DNA from: Sphingomonas oleivorans
GTDB lineage: Bacteria; Pseudomonadota; Alphaproteobacteria; Sphingomonadales; Sphingomonadaceae
Length of the DNA stretch: 64,000 bases
Assembly (NCBI RefSeq): GCF_003050615.1
Contig: NZ_NWBU01000011.1
Coordinates: 1-64,000, forward strand
Direction of reading: 5' to 3'
Part shown: positions 62,501 to 64,000 of the stretch, one piece after another
Position numbering within the stretch: position 1 is the stretch's first letter
Layout of the letters: the number at the start of each line of letters is the position of its first letter
Position numbers and translations under genes: made by a program
The notes under the pieces: model-generated
Seen by the model: only the letters and a program-made list of their open reading frames with translations
The model's database searches: none
What the model was told of the DNA's origin: nothing

Positions 62501-64000
62501 TGGCCGCGATCCGTGGCGACTGGCAGGCGGCGGGCCAGAAATTCTGGTTCTTCGCTACCTTCGCCAAGCGCAAGGTTGCGCGTGCGCTCGGCGAAGCGGG
62601 AGGTGCTGCCGGCCAAGTGGACCCCGAAACCGATCTGCCACGGCTGGAGGCGATGGCGCGGCTGCTGACGGAGCTGGACGCATTGGCGCCCCGGCTCATC
62701 GGCGTGCCGGGCTGGTCCGGGCTCGCCAGCGACATAGCGTCGGTGGAACCAGCCTGCGCCTTTATCGAGCGGCTGCGCGCCGCGATCAACTCCACCGCAA
62801 CGGATCCCGAGCATCTTGGGGCGCTGCGCCGTGCGGCCTCCAATCTGGCGGTCGATGCGAATGATCTGCTCGGCCCCGATGGCGCGATCGCGCGCGCGGC
62901 GGATCGCTTCGGCGGAGCGGTTGCGGCGCTCGGCCAGGCGGCCGGCGCCTTCAGCAAGCTCGCCCTTGCCGAGGATGGGAACGGCCATGAGGCATTGCGC
63001 GCCTCGGCCGAGGCGGTGATCGCCCATCAGGCGCGATTGCAGGCCTGGGCCGGATGGCAGCGCGCCCGCTCCGACGCGATCGACGCCGGGCTCATGCCGC
63101 TCGTCACCGCGATGGAGGCGGGAGCCCTGCTTCCCCGCGATGCGGCGGATGCGTTCGAGACGGGCTATGCGCGCTGGTTCGCCAGCCAGCGGATCGATGC
63201 CGAGCCGCTGCTCCGTCAATTCGCTCCCGCGGTCCATATGGACGATATCGCCGCGTTCAGGCGGCTGGAAGACCGGCTCGCCGAGCTGTCGGTCCGCTAT
63301 ATCCGCGCGAAGCTGTGCGGGAATATTCCGGCCAAGGAAAGCGTGGGCAAGAAGGACGGATATGCCGTTCTGAAGCATCAGCTTCAGCTCCAGCGCCGGC
63401 ACAAGCCGATCCGGCAGCTCGCGACCGAGATGGGCGACGCCTTCACCCGGCTCGCGCCCTGCATGTTAATGAGCCCGCTGTCGATCGCCCAATATCTGCC
63501 GCCGGACCAGGCGCTGTTCGACCTTGTGATATTCGACGAGGCGTCGCAGATCGCGCCTTGGGATGCGATCGGGGCGATGGCGCGCGGCCGGCAGGTGGTC
63601 GTCGCCGGCGATCCCCGGCAGATGCCGCCCACCAGCTTCTTCACCCGATCGGCCAATGCAACGGACAGCGATGCCGACACCGAAGAGGATATGGAGAGCA
63701 TCCTGGACGAATGCCTCGCCGCCGGCGTGCCGATGCATTCGCTGAGCTGGCATTATCGCAGCCGGCATGAGAGCCTGATCGCCTTTTCCAACCACCGCTA
63801 TTATGAGAGCGGCCTCGTCACCTTCCCTGCCCCGGTCACGCGCGCGAGCGCGGTGGAATGGCGGCGCGTGGACGGCGTCTATGCGCGTGGGCGCGGCCGA
63901 ACCAACCAGATCGAAGCCCAGGCGATGGTGGACGAGGCGGTTCGCCGCCTGACCGATCCCGCCTTCGTCGCGGCCGGCCGCACGCTCGGCATCATCACGC
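59596..64000 (+). CDS. DUF4011-type superfamily 1 helicase, 3' end outside the window
   Basis: The frame is open from ATG 59596 to the window end (1468 complete codons, no stop). Residues 1 to about 130 look like a beta-sandwich (FASHQNAVPLLRELEL, ADPPFLQPKTW). Residues about 190-260 resemble a transglutaminase-like core with Cys217 and Asp219 in ATCLDTALLFAAALE and His243 in RGHAFAGVW. From about 369 (VALWQRKLLNLTTSNRLL) comes the DUF4011 region. The helicase core shows Walker A GPPGTGKS (684-691), Walker B IFDEAS (Asp1314, Glu1315), GDPRQMPP and WHYRSRHE (1386 on). The remaining SF1 motifs and any nuclease or DUF3320 domain would lie beyond 64000. Confidence 0.88.
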   Translation, partial: MTIRIGAVVASKIGFASHQNAVPLLRELELANAGEQAVDDLLLTLSADPPFLQPKTWRIDRLSPGATLHVTDRDIALNAGFLGDLGESLSGSVTLRLEAKDETLAAVTHPVELLARNQWGGTGSMAELLPAFVMPNDPAVDRVLKAASDVLRRAGRKDGIDGYEAKSRTRVWEIASAIWSAVCGFRLSYALPPASFENVGQKIRSPSAIFEGQVATCLDTALLFAAALEQAGLNPLIILTRGHAFAGVWLQPVEFAALITDEAAALRRRIDLKDLLVFETTLATQADPPGFAQAEKTALRLIAEEAPDPFEMAIDVRRARMQKIRPLGLVGGTRPAGSGEEAPPVAEALEAAPALPDFDVEVAEEADAVRDRVALWQRKLLNLTTSNRLLHVPDGSKVVRLVCPDPGALEDRLAAGGKVRIVPMPDLAPAGRDEKLYEAQTNENLREQLATAALDRGELLSLIEKDKLEAALIDLYRKARSDMDEGGANTLFLALGFLKWKKNPTDERSYRAPLILLPVKLERKSVLSGVVMTHHEDEPRFNLTLIELLRQDFALNIPGLDGPLPTDESGIDVAQVWTTMRRAVRDMAGFEVVPDVVLGTFSFAKYLMWKDLVDRADRLKESPIVRHLIERDGAGFERSGEFPRAERLDDSIDPAALFTPLPADSSQLAAVVASAQGHDFVLDGPPGTGKSQTIANIIAHNLALGRRVLFVAEKMAALDVVQRRLEEKGLGEFCLELHSAKATKAEVLKQLDRAWTARETLSEEEWTREAAEAKRLRDSLNDVVRLLHRREANGLTLHQAIGRVVRDWTEASPRLAFAASTQHDEADLARFRDLARRLGLARSDVEELCDSLAAVTCNDWSNGWQEAIVAAALGVPPAIDAMLAARDALLEATRLPLAAADGDGLERLQRFVSLLLEAHKRDVRLAFAPDMADRLIAAREAIALLDRYRAEEAALSAAYAPEAARRIDLAAIRGDWQAAGQKFWFFATFAKRKVARALGEAGGAAGQVDPETDLPRLEAMARLLTELDALAPRLIGVPGWSGLASDIASVEPACAFIERLRAAINSTATDPEHLGALRRAASNLAVDANDLLGPDGAIARAADRFGGAVAALGQAAGAFSKLALAEDGNGHEALRASAEAVIAHQARLQAWAGWQRARSDAIDAGLMPLVTAMEAGALLPRDAADAFETGYARWFASQRIDAEPLLRQFAPAVHMDDIAAFRRLEDRLAELSVRYIRAKLCGNIPAKESVGKKDGYAVLKHQLQLQRRHKPIRQLATEMGDAFTRLAPCMLMSPLSIAQYLPPDQALFDLVIFDEASQIAPWDAIGAMARGRQVVVAGDPRQMPPTSFFTRSANATDSDADTEEDMESILDECLAAGVPMHSLSWHYRSRHESLIAFSNHRYYESGLVTFPAPVTRASAVEWRRVDGVYARGRGRTNQIEAQAMVDEAVRRLTDPAFVAAGRTLGIIT

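Overview
The window looks like chromosomal DNA of a sphingomonad-type alphaproteobacterium. The pointers are high GC with strong codon bias, an NDUFA12-type complex I accessory subunit, a mitochondria-like valine degradation set, the aat / DUF2155 / mlaD / NDUFA12 neighbourhood, and the order tRNA-Trp - secE - nusG - rplKAJL - rpoBC. The genus is an inference from protein resemblance recalled without a search. The chromosome is mostly housekeeping, with one island of decayed insertion sequences.

Layout: (1) 0.4-5.9 kb, a forward valine catabolic operon from isobutyryl-CoA to propionyl-CoA (mmsA, isobutyryl-CoA dehydrogenase, 3-hydroxyisobutyryl-CoA hydrolase, enoyl-CoA hydratase, mmsB). (2) 6.3-12.8 kb, a reverse operon of four genes joined by 4-base ATGA overlaps: an M16 zinc peptidase followed by the iron-sulfur, FAD and molybdopterin subunits of a xanthine-oxidase-family dehydrogenase. 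(3) 12.9-23.7 kb, mixed core genes: a ThiS-ThiG fusion, aroQ, accBC, an ArsC-family reductase, a ParA-like ATPase, aat, DUF2155, mlaD, NDUFA12, DUF192, a double cold-shock protein, recX and a fatty acyl-AMP ligase. (4) 23.8-36.2 kb, tRNA-Trp(CCA) and the transcription-translation block, which carries several strong hairpins in its spacers. (5) 36.4-37.2 kb, a CHAP-domain secreted protein and a 48-residue membrane peptide.

(6) 37.18-42.34 kb is an IS graveyard. An IS630 remnant abuts an IS256-family remnant. An IS5-family element is inserted in an IS110-family transposase with a CTAG duplication. A frameshifted HTH gene of plasmid or island type and a multiply frameshifted IS701-family transposase follow. 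Two unrelated transposases (IS256 and IS5) each carry a copy of the same 56-60 nt palindromic element. The two copies differ by base changes that keep the stems paired. This is the most novel-looking signal in the window.

(7) 42.3-46 kb, Kdo precursor synthesis on the reverse strand (kdsD, kdsB, kdsA), next to a Kua/CarF-type lipid desaturase. (8) 46.4-49.4 kb, a gluconate operon (gntK, gntP, FadR-type regulator, VOC protein). (9) 49.9-57 kb, a two-domain VOC protein, a sterol-desaturase-family hydroxylase, an EF-hand protein, a secreted low-complexity protein, a two-component system and a PQQ glucose dehydrogenase (gcd). gcd makes gluconate in the periplasm, and the nearby gnt operon would import and phosphorylate it. 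(10) 57-59.3 kb, a slipin and NfeD pair. (11) From 59.6 kb to the window end, an open DUF4011-type superfamily 1 helicase whose N-terminal part has a transglutaminase-like Cys/His signature. Its 3' end lies outside the window.
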